In this document: positions 34,149 through 36,428 of the stretch, one piece after another
Numbering within the stretch: the first letter of the stretch is position 1
How the letters are laid out: every line of letters starts with the position of its first letter
Origin: Desulfosarcina cetonica JCM 12296
GTDB lineage: Bacteria; Desulfobacterota; Desulfobacteria; Desulfobacterales; Desulfosarcinaceae
Assembly (NCBI RefSeq): GCF_001311845.1
Contig: NZ_BBCC01000044.1
Span: 1-36,428, forward strand
Reading direction: 5' to 3'
Length of the DNA: 36,428 bases
Notes under the pieces: model-generated
The model's database searches: none
What the model saw: the letters and a program-made list of their open reading frames with translations, nothing else
What the model was told of the DNA's origin: nothing
Program-made: the position numbers and the translations under genes

Positions 34149-35671
34149 ATGAAGACCATTGAACAGATCACCCTCCTCTACGAGATTTCCAATGCCCTCA
34201 ACGAGCACTTGGACTTGAAAAAGTCGATGTACAAAGTGCTCGACATCCTCTCCACGGCCCTGCAGATGGAACGGGGCACCATCTCGATTCTCAATCCGTT
34301 GCGTAACGAAATCAGCATCGAAGTGGCCCACAGCCTATCAAAAAGCGCCATGGAGCGGGTGAAATACAAATTGGGCGAGGGGATCATCGGACGGGTGATC
34401 GAAACCGGTGAGGCCGTTGCCATTCCCAAGATCAGCGAGGAGCCGCTCTTCCTCAACCGTACGGCCTCGCGCAAAATGAAAGACATGGGCGAGATTTCCT
34501 TTATCTGTGTGCCGGTTCAGAAGGGCACGCGGGTGGTGGGGGCGCTCAGCGTCGATCGCGCCTATGATCCAGAATACTCGTTGGAGGAGGGAACCAAGCT
34601 GGTCTCCGTGGTGGCCACCATGCTGGCCCGGCATGCCATCAACCTGGAAACCATCCAGCTGGAGAAAGAGGCCTGCGGGACGAGAACAAACGCCTGCGCG
34701 ACGAGCTGGAAAACAAGTACCGCATCAACAACATCATCGGCAACAGCAACAAGATGCGGGAAGTCTTTCAGATGATCAGCCAGGTGTCACGCAGCCATGC
34801 CACGGTACTGATTCGCGGGGAGAGTGGTACCGGCAAGGAGCTGGTGGCCAACTCGATCCACTACAATTCCAATCGTTCCAAAGCCCCTTTTGTCAAGGTC
34901 AACTGCGCGGCGATTCCCAACAACCTGATCGAAAGTGAGCTCTTCGGCCATGAAAAGGGGGCCTTCACCGGCGCGGTCAAGCAGAAGCCGGGGCGTTTTG
35001 AATTGGCCCACAAGGGCACAATCTTCCTGGACGAAATCGGCAGCATCGAGCCCGACGTGCAGGTGCGTCTGCTGAGGGTGCTTCAGGAACGGGAGTTCGA
35101 ACGCGTGGGCGGCCACAAAACCCTCAAGGTCGATGTCCGCATCATTGCGGCAACCAACAAGAACCTGGAGCAGGCCGTCGATGAGGGAACCTTTCGCGGT
35201 GATCTGTACTATCGACTCAATGTGTTTCCCATCTACATGCCTCCCCTGCGGGAACGCAAGACCGACATCCTGCTCTTGGCCGATTTCTTTCTGGAGCGCT
35301 ATGCCGATGAGAACGGGCGCGAGGTCAAGCGACTTTCCACCCCGGCCATCGACATGCTTATGGCCTATCATTGGCCGGGGAACGTCCGCGAGTTGGAGAA
35401 CTGCATCGAGCGCGCCGTGCTTCTCTGTGAGGAAGGGGCGATCCACAGCTACCACCTGCCGCCGTCGTTGCAAACGGGAAGGGAAAGTGGGACCCTGCCG
35501 GATCTTTCCCTGGAGGATGCCGTGGCTGCCCTGGAAAAGGAGATGATCATCGACGCCCTCAAGAATACCCGCGGCAATATTACCCTGGCGGCGGAGGTCC
35601 TTAAAACGACAGTGCGCAAATTTGCCTATAAGGCGAAGAAGTTCGGGGTGGATTATCGAACCTATCGCTAA
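34149..35671 (+). CDS. NifA-like sigma-54-dependent activator (GAF, AAA+, Fis-type HTH; frameshifted)
   Basis: About 507 aa after correction. Residues about 15-165 are a GAF sensor domain ([28 protein letters not shown]). The AAA+ domain (about 200-435) has Walker A GESGTGKE, the sigma-54 contact GAFTGA, Walker B TIFLDEIG, and YYRLNVFPI. The C-terminal helix-turn-helix includes [20 protein letters not shown]. The frame breaks near 34670-34673: LEKE continues as [13 protein letters not shown] in the next frame, as if GCCCTG lost a C. ATG at 34149 follows AAGGA. GAF-AAA-Fis order matches NifA; whether it controls nitrogen fixation cannot be told, as no nif genes are present. Confidence 0.85.
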
Positions 35672-35692
35672 GTCCGAATCAGCGAGACGTCT

Positions 35693-36253
35693 TCAGGTCG
35701 CGACGTCCGGATTGGCACGCAGGCGGCTGACCAGATTGCTCTCTTCGCGAATGGCATCGGCCAGACGACGGGTGAGGGTGCCTCTCTGGGTGTTGATCTG
35801 GGCGCGGCCGTTTGTTCGGTCCACCAGCCAGGTCACATATATTTTTTCGATGCTGGCGGCCGTATCGGTAAGGGTTGCCGCCAAGCGGTCGTGAGATTCC
35901 ACGAGTGACCGGGTCCGGGAATCGGTAATGCTGACTTGATCGGGGAACTGCTTGGCGATTCGCTTCAAGCGATCACGTTCCTTATTCATCATCACGATGA
36001 TGTCATCTATCGTGATGAGATTTTGATACAACGCCGGTGAGACCGTGTCGTGGACAAAGCGGATGATTTCCGGTTTCATTTTGACGGCACCGAGGCTGGT
36101 CCGCAACGGTTCCTTTTTGTAATATTTCGTGTAGGCGAGGAATCCGCCCCCACCGGCAGCGGCCAGCACCAGGATCAGGACGATCAGGATTCCTGCGGCT
36201 CCGCCGCGCGTGTTGTTTAACGATGTGATCGGATTGTGAGAACTTGCCGTCAT
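35693..36253 (-). CDS. Membrane-anchored protein of unknown function
   Basis: A protein of 186 aa. A short polar N-terminus is followed by one membrane segment (GILIVLILVLAAAGGGGFLA, about residues 22-41), then a charged, mostly helical part of 140 residues, probably facing outside. No domain is recognised. The start at ATG 36253 lacks an obvious ribosome site, so it may be slightly different. The gene converges on the sigma-54 activator gene (21 bp between stops). Confidence 0.6.
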   Translation of the reverse strand: MTASSHNPITSLNNTRGGAAGILIVLILVLAAAGGGGFLAYTKYYKKEPLRTSLGAVKMKPEIIRFVHDTVSPALYQNLITIDDIIVMMNKERDRLKRIAKQFPDQVSITDSRTRSLVESHDRLAATLTDTAASIEKIYVTWLVDRTNGRAQINTQRGTLTRRLADAIREESNLVSRLRANPDVAT

Positions 36254-36383
36254 GCGGATTGTCAGTCTTGTCTGGCGTGATGGTTGCGCGGTCTGGTTTT
36301 ATCTGTCGTGTTGTTGATGACTATCCCCATTATCGGTCGGTATTGGAAAAGCTGTATGATTTTTTAACCAAGGTTATTTTTGA

Positions 36384-36428
36384 TGCATTCGTAAAAAGTC
36401 TCATTTCCGACGGATTCGTAAAGAGCCC
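36384..36428. repeat. Structured dispersed repeat, copy 3 (left part, cut by window edge)
   Basis: Positions 36390-36428 match 6613-6651 of copy 1 at 37 of 39 bases, covering the left flank and most of the left arm (CGACGGATTCGTA). The remainder is beyond the window. This is direct evidence for at least three copies within about 30 kb. Confidence 0.8.

Overview
The window looks like chromosomal DNA of a GC-rich, anaerobic Desulfobacterota (deltaproteobacterial) organism, probably near Desulfobacteraceae/Desulfosarcinaceae. This is inferred from the gene families: many two-component proteins, a cytidylate-kinase-like domain joined to a receiver, a receiver with a Cys-rich tail, a THI5/NMT1-type binding protein fused to a hybrid kinase, and B12-radical SAM and FmdB proteins. 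No rRNA, tRNA, IS element, prophage or CRISPR array was seen.

Layout. 1-5872 (minus strand): 5' part of truD, an ammonium-transporter/HAMP/PAS/GGDEF/EAL fusion, a zinc-ribbon HEAGH membrane protein and a PIN-PhoH ATPase. 6358-6606: fmdB-like gene, followed by copy 1 of a structured repeat. 6777-9445 (minus): CBS protein, universal stress protein and B12-radical SAM/TPR protein, overlapping or nearly so. 9662-10945: gltA. 11378-12165: an unrecognised conserved-looking gene. 12208-15961 (minus): a signalling cluster of kinase-like/receiver fusion, membrane histidine kinase, second kinase with a degenerate ATPase part, and single-domain receiver. 16029-18008: TetR regulator divergent from an ATP-grasp protein resembling the N-terminal domain of PEP synthase. 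18029-18183: repeat copy 2. 18182-18856: receiver protein. 19129-25223: a trp operon (trpL leader and attenuator, trpE-G-D-C-F) followed by yheU-like and nfo genes, without trpBA. 25250-28271 (minus): substrate-binding protein/PAS/histidine kinase/receiver fusion. 28629-32609: small ORF, MoxR ATPase, DUF58 protein and TgpA-like transglutaminase. 32619-33794 (minus): dinB. 34149-35671: NifA-like sigma-54 activator. 35693-36253 (minus): unrecognised anchored protein. 36384-36428: start of repeat copy 3, cut by the window edge.

The most informative signals are non-coding. The trp leader encodes a peptide with three Trp codons, followed by five mutually exclusive pairing segments and a canonical terminator (G+C stem, nine T). 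The dispersed repeat has about 26-bp arms in which two base pairs differ between copies with the pairing kept, so the fold itself looks selected. Another notable point is the receiver fusion, which seems to have lost its first half in frame.

Caution on quality: ten genes carry eleven small indels (mostly single missing bases in G/C-rich contexts), with good protein similarity on both sides. Because housekeeping genes such as trpC and nfo are hit, consensus errors are more likely than gene decay. These genes are listed as single CDS entries marked frameshifted.
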